Below are positions 1 to 11,068 of a DNA stretch of 64,000 bases, piece after piece. The notes under the pieces were generated by a model, which was not told the origin of the DNA, did no database searches, and saw only the letters and a program-made list of their open reading frames with translations. Each line of letters begins with the position of its first letter. Position 1 is the stretch's first letter. This DNA comes from Melitaea cinxia. Lineage: Eukaryota > Arthropoda > Insecta > Lepidoptera > Nymphalidae. Made by a program: the position numbers and the translations under genes. The DNA is taken from contig NC_059415.1 of NCBI RefSeq assembly GCF_905220565.1, forward strand, positions 7,926,501 through 7,990,500, given 5' to 3'.

Positions 1-538
1 GATTTGTACAACGATTACTACATGTTCACAAATTTGTGATAAGAATGTTGAAAATTGGGTTGGTTTTGGTCAATTTTAGTAAAATTTGGTCTGCAGATAA
101 TAAATTTATCGTTATCTTAAATTGACTCATTGAAAAAAATCTGAATACAAGATTAAATCTTAAAAGACATTGGTTTTATAATATAAACAATCTTATTTAA
201 TATTTAAAAACTATGAACAAAGTAAACTAACAACGATATTTGTCAAGTTGCAAATATATTTTTTTAAAGCCTACTTTAATAAGAGTACAGGATATTTTTT
301 GTTTTATAAAAATTGCATAATGAGAGCAAAGTAACAAAAATGGATTTTATTCGATCAGTTTTAATTTAAGCAATATAATTTATAGGTATCTCGTAACTTT
401 TATATGCATTGACGCTACAAAAAGATGCATTTAGACGTTTTTTTTTTCTTGTCTGCGTAATTAACGCAATAATTGAACAGTATTAAGACAAAATACGTTC
501 ATTCGTTCATCGATTAATACGTTATAACGTTAAATCGG
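1..538. other. AT-rich non-coding stretch
   Basis: No open frame, RNA gene or recognisable repeat was found here. The sequence is strongly AT-rich. Confidence 0.5.
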
Positions 539-970
539 TTAAGGGTCGATTTCATTCATCGAATTCAATACCCACTTTTTTCTTCGCTTTTCAAAAATTC
601 TCGTTTTATTAGTATTAGGCACCATAATGTTTATAATTTCAGTTTTATGTACAGAATAAAATTATGTGCGCAAATTTAAACAACGGCAAATTTTAACAGC
701 TCAAAAGTCGGTTAAAATATATCAATTTCCCAGAGTAATTTTTTTTTCAAATTTTTATTTGTTTTTTGAATCACTAAAATCACGGGTCAGACGAATGAAA
801 TAGTACCCTGTTTTTTTTAATAAGTTGTGAATAAATAAAAATTGTATCCATTTTTTAATTGAGCTATTTAGGAAGTACCCCATCGATTAATAATTACTGG
901 AATATTGACAAGTACAAAGAAATTATAATGCAAACTTCATTTTTACAGGTGTTTTGAAATCGACCCTTAA
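539..970. mobile_element. TTAA-ended MITE, 432 bp
   Basis: The element begins TTAAGGGTCGATTTCA and ends with the exact reverse complement TGAAATCGACCCTTAA, a 16-bp perfect inverted repeat that includes TTAA. A second, weaker inverted pair lies further in (a GAATGAAATAGTACCC-like motif). It has no coding capacity. TTAA ends suggest mobilisation by a piggyBac-type transposase, but that is inferred from the ends only. Confidence 0.7.
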
Positions 971-1378
971 ATGTCGGTTGTGATTTAATTAAAATCGTGT
1001 TCGATTTTTTAGACACGTAAGAAGCCCATTGGTTTTTGTAAAATAAATTTATTATTCGTTTTAGAATTATAACATGGGATTTTTTAAATTATTTCTATGG
1101 AGACTTAAAATGACTAGTATGTGCTTCTATGGAATAATAATAATACTAAAGTATTGTTCAACTTTGTCAAAGAAATAATTTCGCTTAGCACAATGCGAAG
1201 TTATTTTATTTGTATATATTGATTAATCGTGCTGGGAATAATCGTCACCAAATTTAATTTTTTTTTGTCATAATAAATTAACGTTATTAATAAGTTTCGA
1301 ATAAAATTTGGATTCGATTGCGAAAATGAGAGATAGATAGATAGATAGATACTCGATATTGTACACAATAACGATCAA
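971..1378. other. non-coding; short GATA microsatellite at 1331-1352
   Basis: AT-rich sequence with about five tandem GATA units near 1331-1352. Nothing else was seen. Confidence 0.5.
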
Positions 1379-1490
1379 CACAATAACATATTTCAAATAA
1401 AAAAAAAAAAACAGTGTACAAAGGCGGTCTTATCGCTAGAGTAGCGATCTCTTCCAGACAACCTTTGGGCATATAGGACACAGCGTAGTG
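1379..1490 (-). mobile_element. LINE 3' end fragment
   Basis: Read on the minus strand the sequence gives residues PKGCLEEIATLAIRPPLY. The same nucleotide block (TACAAAGGCGGTCTTATC...AGCGATCTCTTCCAGA) recurs at 31405-31530, 59480-59690 and 62940-63055. In those copies it sits next to TTTAT-rich tails and a TTTATTGTACA motif, as expected of the 3' end of a non-LTR retrotransposon. It is a short dead fragment; the Jockey-like assignment is inference. Confidence 0.55.
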
Positions 1491-3520
1491 AAAAATGATT
1501 TCAATAAAAACTTAATATTTACGATAGATGAGAATCGTCATTACGATAAATGGAATTTTAATATTAAATCATGTTTAATATTAAGAATAACATCATTTAC
1601 CTTTAAGAAAACGACATTTTCGAACTAACATAATTTTTATCGATTTCTTTCAATGTCTGTAATTGCAATAAAACGGCATGATGACGATAACAAATAATCC
1701 GATTTTCGTTAACTTTCCGCCCAATGTACAAAGCTTAATAACTTAATTATAAAATTATTATATATAGAATAAGTGCACCAAATTGAAGAGATTAGGGCGT
1801 AGGCTACCAAAGATGAATCTTCATCAAATGAATATTTGTTCTTGAATTTCTAATATATAAATTAGTTTATTATAATAATTATTATTTTAATGTTTAAAAC
1901 TTATACCTCAAGTTTACCACGCACCAAATTGTTTTTAGTGTTACTAGGTGTAATTCGATTTATTTCAAGTATTAATTATAGGTTAGGGATTTGTTTTTCG
2001 ATAGATTTTACGCGAAAGTATTATGTTGAAAACAACTAAAACATGTTAGGGTATGACGGTCTAACACTAACTATCCCTGTAAGGCGACCTATCCTGTCCC
2101 TGTATTTATTTTTTATAAATGTCTATTAAATAGTAATTTGCTTTGTAATATTGCATCTGAAATATTTTGGTAACTAATATATCCGTGTATCGTGATCGTG
2201 AGTAATGTAATTACGAAGCTATTTATTTTCTTAGACATTTTTTTTTTGTTATAATAATCGCAATTTTAATATAAATCGGCAGCTACTTAAAAAGTACTTT
2301 ATTTGAAATAAAGAAATGACATTTTCCTTTTTACCCATACCCGCCATTTTGTCACCACATCCCTCCATCTTGGATCCATTTCCCGCCTTTTCCGTACAAT
2401 ATTGACAGGCCAGTGTTGAATCTACAATTTTTTTTTATGTTTATATTTTAAAACGTATTTATATTCTTGTTAAAGAATTGTTTATTCTGTTGTTAATTAT
2501 TTTATGTTTTTTTTTCTTTTAAAATTGTTTTTAATTTATTCTGTAGTGTAGTTTTGTATAACATTTTTTTTTAATGAACGATGTGTTTTCTGTTTTGTAG
2601 TTTAGTATCTGTCAATATTGTTAATTCCATTCCACAGTCCAAACTAAAACGGATGTCATTTTTTATTTCAATAAATGTATTTATTCACTAAATATGTTTG
2701 TTTATTTTTTATCCACCGCTTATAACTTATTTCATTAAAATTTGTGTAAATTTTAAATAGAAACTGTGTGATGTGTAATTTAATGAAATGGATTATAGAA
2801 ATTTTGTAACATTAAGTAGTAGGAGATCCGGCTGGAAATTAGTGCACTCATCGAGTTTTTGCTAAGAACCAAATTTTTATGTATATTTATGATTAGGAGA
2901 ATATTATATCTACAAGGTTGCCCATCAAAATGCTGCCGCTAATATTTTTAATTAAATTATTGTTTATTGATTTTTGGAAAAAACTTTCGTTGACTTGTTT
3001 TTTAAATAAGATATCCTCTACATCACGGCAATATATATAAAGATTCTAAAAAATCACGGTTGCCATTGTGCACCTGGCCGCACCTCTTCGCAGCCAGGTG
3101 TAAACAGGTATGATTTCGATACGTTTATACGTTTTTAACGCATATTTTTGATTTATACATCAAATTAAAACTAATTTTTTCTATTTATTATATATTATAT
3201 TTTTTATATAAATAAAATTAAATGCGGCCGCAAATAAGAATTGCTGGCTGTTGAAAATGGTAAATATTTAAAGAAGAGTGAAAGAGAATTAGCGTGTAAT
3301 ATCATTTATTAGATGAGGATAGCGATTGCCAGCTGTACGACGCTTTATAACCATTGCCCAAGCGTCGAATGCCAGTGTTCTCAACCACTGGGGAGTTATA
3401 GAGACGACTTAATAAATACTCCTAAACATATATTTTCTTTTTCAAAATGACAAATTTAAAAATTACTACAAAAAATAATAATATTGATGAAAAATAAAAC
3501 CAAGGTTACTTCCAAGCCCC
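1491..3520. other. non-coding, no gene recognised
   Basis: About 2 kb of AT-rich sequence. A short GC-richer inverted repeat (CACCTGGC...GCCAGGTG) lies near 3069-3100. No exon with convincing splice sites was found. Part of this may be intron of the gene ending at 5620. Confidence 0.4.
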
Positions 3521-3524
3521 AAGG

Positions 3525-3750
3525 TTACTTATATAAATTATTGAAATCGCTGGTGTTCCCGAAAGGATAGAAGGCAACACTGAAATTATTACAAATAATG
3601 TAGCTACAAAACTCAATATGAAGAAAGAAGGTATAATTTTTACCAAAAGTGTGAAAGGAAAAAATTGAAAGGAAGGCATCCGACTCGCATTTGGTCGGTT
3701 TTTATAATTCTGATAGATTTAAAAAAAGTATTTATTAGAAATTGTTTTGT
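3525..3750 (+). pseudogene. LINE ORF1 remnant
   Basis: The + strand gives the stretch IEIAGVPERIEGNTEIITNN followed by residues ending in KLNMKKEGIIFTKSVKGKN and a stop. After the stop, another frame-compatible stretch (KEGIRLAFGRF) continues. A pattern of I-x-I-x-G-[VI]-P-E followed by a helix-rich segment and a basic region is typical of the RNA-binding part of LINE ORF1 proteins. It is short, interrupted and not functional. Confidence 0.5.
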
Positions 3751-3764
3751 TTCAAAATCCGAAT

Positions 3765-3844
3765 ATCCCGGGATTTTACAAATGTAATCCCGGGATCTGA
3801 GTACCGAAAAATGAGCGGCATCTCGAAAATTGCGATCCCGGGAT
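3765..3844. repeat. three copies of palindrome ATCCCGGGAT
   Basis: The 10-bp palindrome occurs at 3765-3774, 3787-3796 and 3835-3844, each with related AT-rich flanks, in a region otherwise poor in G and C. It may be the subterminal motif of a DNA transposon; no ends were identified. Confidence 0.6.
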
Positions 3845-3849
3845 CGAAT

Positions 3850-4780
3850 TTCCCAATGCACATATACATCAGTGATATATTTTATGAGTACATACATAAT
3901 GCTTGAAAATAATGTAAGAAAAGGCTAGCGTGAAATAAATTTTATAACAATGATTTTTTAAAGAAATAACATGCACAGAGTCAGAGTATGATTTCAGCTG
4001 ACAAACAACCAAAGTTATTTTAATCTCTTATGATTATAGTCCACACATTACGCAAGGTATCTTTTCTAACAACTTCTAAATGTGGCTCTATTAGGCAGAC
4101 TCTTAAGGCCTTACTACACGCGAGAGGCCATCCACCATAATTACGTCACAGGTTAAGAGGGGTAAGGTAGATAGGTGGGAGGTCGACAAAGTGTGAGGTG
4201 TTAAAAATTTTGTGACATCACATTTCAAATATAATATTTCTAATTCATACATTTTAATGATTAAATTGAAAAAATTAAGGTAAAAATTAAATTATTGTTG
4301 TGTTGGCTACTTGACACTAGTTTTAGGAACTGACCTTGAAAAATAATTTACATGCTAATAAAAATTATGTCGAAATTCATGTAAAATTGTAAAATATGTG
4401 ACGTTGCACTAGGCGGAGGGGTCCCTCGTAAACCGTCGTCGACCAGCTGAGACAAGGACGGGGTTGGGGTCAAAAAACCGTAAAATTTGTTTCGTTTTAT
4501 AAAAAAATGATAATTATGATCTTTAAAATTCAGTCACTTTTAAGGATCATATCATATCATATTAAATACAGAAACTACTTTAATAAAATTTACTTGACGT
4601 AGTATTTCTTATATGTATCGATTGCTATAACTAAGCATATTTGTTTGAACTACTTCTAAATCATAGTATTTTAAAAGGTTTCAAATGAACTCTATCTCAA
4701 AAGTCTCATGCGATAAATGCTAAAGTCATGATTATGAATTATGAGCGTGTATTAAGTAGGGATTGTTATTGTACATTGTA
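3850..4780. other. non-coding; possible decayed MITE at about 4120-4480
   Basis: The only notable part is about 4120-4480, where GTGACATCAC-, TTACGTCAC- and GTGACGTTGC-type motifs and G-rich AGGGG/GGAGGGG stretches lie in a loosely inverted arrangement, as in decayed MITEs. No coding sequence was seen. Confidence 0.35.
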
Positions 4781-4781
4781 G

Positions 4782-5620
4782 ATTCGAAGGCTGTCAGGTG
4801 AACCGCTGGTTGTAAAGAAGTCGGCGGTTCGTTCTATCAAATTTGATCAAGATATTGCAGAGGAAGTGAGCAATGAGAAGCCTCTTATATTGGTTTGTAT
4901 TTTACTATATTAAATATATATTAGCCCGTTGGCGCAGTTTGTAGTGACCTTGCTTTCTGTTCCAAGGGTTGTGGGTTCGATTCCCACTCCGAATCTGGGT
5001 GTAATATAAATATTTATTTATTTATTTAATATATGTATTATTTATAAGTATGTTTAATGAAAAAAAAAATGTAGCTATACCAGTCGGCTGTTACCTATAA
5101 CACAAGGAATAAGTTGCTTACTTTAGGAACAGATGACCGTGTGTGTATTGTGTAGATCTTTGTTTATTTATTATTATATTTTTGTTGATGTAGCTTAAAG
5201 AGTTATGAACAATACTTGATAAAAAAGAATACTATTCACATATTCTACTTAACACATAGTATGTTGGAGTTCAAATAATTTTGGGAACTACTGTAAAGTT
5301 AGTCTAAGGTAGGGCACAGCAGGAAATATGCTCAAAATCTTGAGCAACCCGACTGGAAAAGTACCTCGACCTTACAGAAGATCACAGCTAAATAATACAG
5401 CTCTCAATTGTAGTGTACAGTTCCTACCGAGCTCCTGGATAGGGTGGACAATCCTAAATTATTAAAGTTTTATGAATATTTAACGTTTTTAATATTTCAG
5501 ACTGACAACAAATGGGAGACATTCGCATGCGGTAAGACTCAGGATCAGCTCGATTTAACATTGTTAGCTCATCAATATTTAAGGAAAACTGCGTTGAAAC
5601 CGCGCTCATTAAACTTTTAA
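4782..5620 (+). CDS. C-terminal two exons of an unidentified host protein
   Basis: Two exons join in frame. Exon A (4782-4892, 37 codons) follows an acceptor ending TTGTAG and is followed by a GTTTGT donor. Exon B (5501-5620, 39 codons plus TAA) follows a strong acceptor ending ATATTTCAG. Exon A reads IRRLSGEPLVVKKSAVRSIK, then FDQDIAEEVSNEKPLIL. Exon B begins TDNKWETFACGKTQDQLDLT and ends with LKPRSLNF. Both exons are open throughout and phase 0, and the composition is balanced for a soluble protein. The 608-bp intron holds two SINE fragments. No upstream exon was recognised, so the N-terminus lies behind a long intron or outside the window. The protein family was not recognised; the basic, helical tail has no obvious motif. 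A retroposed copy is unlikely because an intron is present. Confidence 0.6.
4921..5040 (+). repeat. tRNA-derived SINE (GCCCGTTGGCGCAG type)
   Basis: Begins TAGCCCGTTGGCGCAGTTTG (A box region), has a B box GGGTTCGATTCCC, and ends in a (TTTA)n-like tail. This is the tRNA-derived head common in lepidopteran SINEs. It lies inside the intron of the 4782-5620 gene in the gene's sense orientation. A diverged second copy lies on the minus strand at 55775-55862. Confidence 0.75.
5304..5450 (+). repeat. SINE-2 fragment (GGTAGGGCACAGCAGG family)
   Basis: Matches the 5' half of the repeat seen in fuller form at 8703-8968, 39490-39745 and 60680-60970. It contains the AGGTAGGGCACAGCAGG start and the CTCGACCTTACAGAAGATCA block. 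It breaks off before the 3' half. Confidence 0.75.
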
Positions 5621-7390
5621 AACTTCAAAATGAAGTTTTTATCATTGTGTTACTAATATGAATGCAAAAAACGGCATTTTTTTTTTATAAAATTGTAAAT
5701 TACATATCTAAAATATTGCTATATAAATTTAGGCAGTGCTTACTTTGATTATTAGTATTGCTATTGTATAAAATTGCATGCTCAACCTTTAATTTTCTGA
5801 TAATTCTATTACGAAATTGTGTATCTGTTACAAAAAAAAAATCTTGCAATATTTTTTTACCTCTATGAAATTAAATACATTAAATTTTCGTAATTAAAAC
5901 CTAAATTTTAATTTAAAGGCTATTTGTTGTTATATGTAAAAATTATAACAGGCAATTTGTATTAATTATGGTCAAGAATTACTTTTTTTCTAAAATTATT
6001 TATAGTTAAACATTTAATAACAAAAACAGTGTGATTTTAATTCAAGGAGATTGATTTAAAGCAATGCTTAGTTATAGCAAGTTAATTATTTTAGAAATTA
6101 AAATCATTGTTAACGGTAAATTATTTTAAAAATTAGGAAATTGTCCCTGGCGACTAAACTAATGCGAGACTTTTCAATCTTCAAATAGTTTTTGATAAAT
6201 TGTAATAAAATCAAAGTTCTACGCAATCGCAGGTTTACTATAATCATGGAATAAATACAAACATCATCATCATCATCAAGCGATCTGCGATAATTGATCA
6301 TCGTGCGATCGTTTATTTTATTAATTGAAACCACAATAAAACACACGTTATATTTGTTGCAATACAACTAGCGCTGCCACCATTTAATAGAGAATTATGT
6401 AAGTTCTATGTTCACCGATTTTTCGCAAGAGGCAGCGCTTGCGATCGCTTAGTTATCGCTGATAACCAACAAATTTTGTACAATTTTTGCTCAGTTATTG
6501 TAGGTAACAACGATCAGTGGAAATAACCTGAGTGTATTAAATTAAAAATGATTAAACGTACACTTTAGAAAAGTTCGGTAAGTATTTTAGAACTATAATG
6601 GCAACAATTAATAAATAAATTATTTTTTATACATATTGTGTCTGTGTGTTTAAAATACATGTTTGATAGTTTTTGTGACACTTTTGCTATACATTTGCTA
6701 CATATTTTGCATTTGCGATTTTGTTTTAAATAACATTGTATGAAATTTTTTAAATAGGAGTTTATTTTGGATGTGAAGATCGAATATAAGAGTTTAAAAT
6801 AAATAATTTTTTAACAATTTTATATTTTTTCGATGTAAACATACTTTTTAACAATTTTGCTCGAAATAAAATATATTATATGTTGGATGATTTTGTTTTG
6901 GTTTAAAAGAGGTTTCTTTGAGAGTTTAAAATGCAAATGTAAAAGTGCCGTTTTAATTTTGGTGATGTTGGTTTTATAAATACATACACTTTTTAAGTTT
7001 AGTTTATTAAGAGTAAATTATGTGCAAAAAGATTTTAATTATAGTTTTTAAGGAAAAGTTTTACATTGTGACAAAAGTATAGTATGTTATTGTAAATAGT
7101 TTTTTTTTTAGGATGTGGAAATAAAGGATTGAGTATATGTGGACTTCTTTTTAATTTAACGAATATCTATTTTTAACTAGACTATCATATAATAGAAAAA
7201 AAATATGATGACGAATTGTTTAGATTGCTCCAATAGCTTGACTTCCGTCAGGAGAGTGTGTTAGTGACTTAAAAATAAAAATACATATACCTAAAAAGAA
7301 GATATGCAGCGTTTTGAGTTGATTTTCGTTTCAACTTAACACCAAAAAATGAGCAGTTGTTATTTAACGAATTTGTTAATAAATCTCATC
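5621..7390. other. 3' UTR and intergenic DNA; possible first exon near 6480-6577
   Basis: Very AT-rich with no coding frame. The early part is presumably the 3' UTR of the upstream gene. Near 6578 a strong donor GTAAGTATTT follows a non-coding stretch (about 6480-6577). This could be the 5' UTR exon of another + strand gene, but no downstream coding exon was found, so this is a weak suggestion. Confidence 0.35.
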
Positions 7391-7399
7391 TCCTTTCCT

Positions 7400-7605
7400 T
7401 TTAGGGATCTCTAAGGGGTTCCATCTGGGACCAGTTTTGTTAAAAGCTTTGTAATTGAAAGAGATTGTTTCAAAATTTTGCCACTATTAATTTGATGATT
7501 CAAGAGTTGCTTCAAGCTGATCCGGAGAGAACAAGTATTTGGTGCAATGACATTGCTATGAGATCAAATATTAAGAAATGCGATGAATTAAACTTTAAAT
7601 AAGTA
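7400..7605 (+). pseudogene. non-LTR reverse transcriptase debris
   Basis: Around 7412-7440 one frame gives GVPSGTSF, resembling the RT box GVPQGSxLGPLLF. Shortly after (about 7495-7602) another frame gives MIQELLQADPERTSIWCNDI, then AMRSNIKKCDELNF. This matches the pattern L-Q-x-D-x-x-R-x-x-x-W-C-x-x-N-x-M-x-x-N-x-x-K-C found after the catalytic box in LINE RTs, and also seen in the better-preserved copy at 28170. The frames do not join and the FADD box is missing, so it is a deleted relic. Confidence 0.6.
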
Positions 7606-8440
7606 CATGAAAAAAAAAAATATTATTCAAAAAATGTTCAAATGAAAGTAATCATATTTAACAATGTTGGTCTTACGCGATAAACTTGTGACTTTACATT
7701 TTTTTTATTATCAAGAATAAGACCATTATATTATCAAACTGACTAAACTATAAAATAACTTTTACTAACCGACAATCACTGCTTTATTAATCAATAGCTT
7801 TAACGACCATATATTGTTAATATACAACAAAAATTATAACCATATAACTTCGTCGCTTATGGAATTGAATTATATGTATTTAATTATCAAGAACATTTTA
7901 TTAATGAACATATTAAACCAAAGAGGGTCGAGTATTGTACCTTAAGCCTGACAAAATCCTTTTTTAAGTTATAGCCTCGTTTCGCTCTCGTGTAAATGAG
8001 ATTAAAAAATATAATGCAGGAGAAGAATTGTTGTGTATATATGTATATGTATATTTACTTTCAAAAGTCGTCGGGGCACAAGGCATGAGAAATTTTGTCA
8101 TCAGTATAACTACAGCTTCACCTATCGGGTCTTATTATGAAATGTATTAGGAATCAACAATAATCAGATCAGCCATTTGAAGGAAATCGGAGGGAATTAT
8201 TGACGCAAAGCAATAAAATCAAATCATAAATTATTTTAATTAAGTAAAGTTCAAAAGTATACTGTTTGAATTGTCATTATAGAGGTACTACAATATTCAA
8301 TTTGTTTAGGTATGGTTGATGAGAAGCTAGCAATAGGCTAATTGTAAGACAAAGAGGCAAGAAACTTAACAGTTTTTTAACAACCGTCAATATAATATCA
8401 ATCATTATAAATTCTGTCAAACGTCTCTGTCATCTGTATA
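7606..8440. other. non-coding
   Basis: AT-rich, with no gene or clear repeat family recognised. Confidence 0.45.
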
Positions 8441-8469
8441 CTAGCTGTGCCCGTGACTTCGTCCGTGTG

Positions 8470-8510
<41 letters not shown>

Positions 8511-8640
8511 ATGTATTTCGTTTCAGCCTGTAATATCCCACTACTGGGCATAGGCCTCTTTCCCCATGTAGGAGAAGGATCAGAGCTTAATCCACCACGC
8601 TGCTCCAATGCGGGTTGGCGGATATATTTCCTACTATGAG
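8441..8640. repeat. CTAGCTGTGCCCG fragment, (TA)n tract and SINE-1 fragment
   Basis: 8441-8470 carries the ACTAGCTGTGCCCGTGACTT motif that also appears at 22022-22262 (inverted) and 42105-42350. It is followed by about 38 bp of TA repeats (8471-8507). From 8518 comes a SINE-1 fragment (minus orientation) with the block CTACTGGGCATAGGCCTCTT and GGAGAAGGATCAGAGC. Confidence 0.7.
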
Positions 8641-8702
8641 TAACGATCGCTATATAACCGATTTTGATAATTATCTTTTTGTTGGAAAGGAGATATGTAA
8701 CT

Positions 8703-8968
8703 GAGGTAGGGCACAGCAGGAATTTCCTGCTCAAAATATGGAGCAGCCCGACTGGGGTAGTATCTCGACCTTACAGAAGATCACAGCTAAATAATACTGT
8801 TTTCAAGCAGTATTGTGTTCCTGTTGGTGAGTAAGGTGACCAGAGCTCCTGGGGGGATTAGGGGTTGGGTCGGCTTAGGGGTTGCAGGCGTCTATAAGCT
8901 ACGGTAATCGCTTACCATCAGCTGAGCCGTACGCTTGTTTGCCGACCTAGTGACATAAAAAAAAGATA
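8703..8968 (+). repeat. SINE-2, near full length
   Basis: Starts GAGGTAGGGCACAGCAGGAA, continues through the TTACAGAAGATCACAGCTAA and GTGTTCCTGTTGGTGAGTAA blocks, and ends GCCGACCTAGTGACATAAAA in an A-rich tail. The same layout is found at 39490 and 60680 (full) and at 5304, 29325, 31238, 33613 and 49395 (partial or inverted). No coding potential. The A tail indicates retroposition by a LINE. Confidence 0.8.
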
Positions 8969-9250
8969 TCCTAAGAGTGGTATCAACCACCAACACACCA
9001 AGTATGGTAACCAGGATCTGATGATGAGATCCCAGAGAAATCGAGGGAAACCCTTCAAAATCCGCATAACTTTTTACTGGATGTACCGATTTTGATGATT
9101 TTTAAACATTTAATTTTCATTGAGATCTGATTACAAATTTTGAAGTAATCTTTGCTAATGCGTGTTTACTTGACTATTTTTTCGTCTACCTACGTTGTAT
9201 TACTTGTCGATGTAACTGAAGCCGGTTTTTTTTGTTTGCCAGCAAACAAT
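8969..9250 (+). repeat. fragment of the AACCGACTTC repeat family
   Basis: Contains AACTTTTTACTGGATGTACC, TTTGATGATTTTTAA, TTACTTGTCGATGTAACTGA and a poly-T followed by GTTTGCCAGCAAACAA. These are modules of the dispersed family whose best copies are 51640-52220 and 56605-57240. Confidence 0.7.
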
Positions 9251-9888
9251 TTTTATTTCTTAGAAAGATCGAGTCATCATAACAACACTGTAGACAACAT
9301 ACATACCTATAACAAAAAGTGAATGCAATAAGATTAGCCAGCCCACTACAGAAGTAAACAAATTTTTATACATAAATGCATCCACATAAACAGTACCTAT
9401 AACATAAGTAAAACGCCTTGAATAAACACCGTCTGCCACTTTAAGCCTATTAGCGTGAAGTCGGATTAAGTTGCTGATGTAACGCTGATACCGGGTAGAA
9501 GATTTAGCGGTAGCGGGAAAAAAGATATAGTGATTAAAAGATGTAGCCAAAATAATATGGTGTAATAAATAATAATTGGAAGTGTTGTTGTTTTATAATT
9601 TACATGTGTAAATTCAAATGAAAGTTTTAACATATAGAGTAATTTAAGAGAAATGAAAAAGAAAATCAAGTTGGTATAACTATTGCAAGTATTAAAGTAG
9701 CTTACGAAATGAAATATATATGAAATATACCTACAAAATTAAGTATTTCAAGGCTCAGATTAGTCTTAATTTTTGTTAAAAGGCAAAATATGTGAGAAAT
9801 TTTGCACATCTGGTGGAGAAATTTTCAAGTCCGGGAGAAAATCCAGCATACTAGACTAAATTATTAAAACAAAAAAATCATGTGAAAC
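9251..9888. other. non-coding
   Basis: Short frames occur on the minus strand but show no codon bias, motif or splice structure. No repeat was recognised. Confidence 0.4.
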
Positions 9889-10110
9889 TTACGCTTCAGC
9901 CTGTAATATTCCCTACTGTGGGTAACGATTGCTATCAGGTGTACATGATAACAACCGGGACAGACGGCTTAACGTGCTCTCCTAGGCACGATGGGGAGAC
10001 TCACAAGCACTGTAGAGACAGAGTACAGACTACGGCAAACATCTGTATGGCTAATACAAATGTTTGTCATGTGCGGGGATTGAACCCGCAACCGCCAGCG
10101 CAACAGCCAC
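9889..10110 (-). repeat. SINE-1 (tRNA-derived), partial
   Basis: In the minus orientation the tRNA-like head includes a B box GGTTCAATCCCCGCACATG near 10070-10085. The tail end is CAGCCTGTAATATTCCCTAC at the left. The internal block (CAGGTGTACATGATAAC) matches the fuller copy at 35662-35998. The reading frames here belong to the SINE and are not genes. Confidence 0.7.
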
Positions 10111-10949
10111 AAACCAACGCGTGTTGCAAAACTTGTTGATTGTGAAATATTATATATCAATCGCATATACCTACTGTTACAGTAAAACAAATGAGATCAT
10201 CAATCAAATACTTAAGCGCTTACTCTGCCAATGTGGTTCATCCTTCAAGGCTTCAACTATCAAAGTACCATAAGTCAAACGATTTGAAACCGTTTCTCTT
10301 AGGTGATAAAGTCTTGTTTTAACATCCCGCGAATTTTAGTCAAATTGAACGTAACATTGCCCGTAGCAATTAAGATTGCATGTCTCCAAATTTAGTTTCA
10401 GCCTGGCTCCAATTTATCGGTCCGTTTGTTCGTAATAGTTGTGTCTAAGTTGCTACCGTCGTTAAACTGCAATCAGCAAAGATAGAAATTTCTTAATTCG
10501 AAGGATATTTATAGGAATTTATCTTGTAAATAGAAATAGAATGTTGATTTTTTTTCCGGGGCTAAGCTTGCTCTTTAAACAGAGAAAGGTTACTTAAATA
10601 ATTGTATTTGCTGACAAACGAAAGAAAACCGTACGGTACGTAAGAACGAACGTAGGTACGTAACCTAACTTCTTCTTCGTTGACTAGCTAACTTCAGGGT
10701 GTCGGTTTTTTGTAACGGTATTCATGCGCATCGTTAAAATTTATTCTCATCATTTTTCTCTAACACGCCAAAAGATGTATAACTCTAAAAATCATCGACA
10801 TACATAAAAAAATACAATCGAATTGAGAACCCCCTTTTTTGTAGGTTAGTAGAAATTATACACATATAAAATAATAGGAATTGAGTTATACTCGTAGAGA
10901 TAACACAATAGTTCACTAGGTTGCGTTAGATATTTAGGAAACTTCTCTT
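10111..10949. other. non-coding
   Basis: No gene was recognised. The last 70 bp before the 5S gene carry CGTAGAGATAACACA, which is conserved upstream of the other 5S copies. Confidence 0.45.
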
Positions 10950-11068
10950 GCCAACGTCCATACCACGTTGAATACACCGGTTCTCGTCCGATCACCGAAG
11001 TTAAGCAACGTCGGGCGCGGTCAGTACTTGGATGGGTGACCGCCTGGGAACACCGCGTGACGTTGGCT
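10950..11068 (+). rRNA. 5S rRNA, copy 1
   Basis: A complete 119-nt 5S rRNA. The 5' end GCCAACGTCC pairs with the 3' end GACGTTGGC to close helix I. The internal promoter region (AAGTTAAGCAACGTCGGGCG...TACTTGGATGGGTGACCG) is intact for TFIIIA and Pol III. It is followed by a T run that can terminate Pol III. It is one of four single copies in the window rather than part of a tandem array. About 50 bp upstream the motif CGTAGAGATAACACA and a GATATTTAG box near -30 are shared with other copies. Confidence 0.93.

Noticed and set aside
4921..5000. Functional tRNA gene
   Set aside because: A and B boxes are present, but the 3' part does not close an acceptor stem and the sequence runs into a SINE tail.
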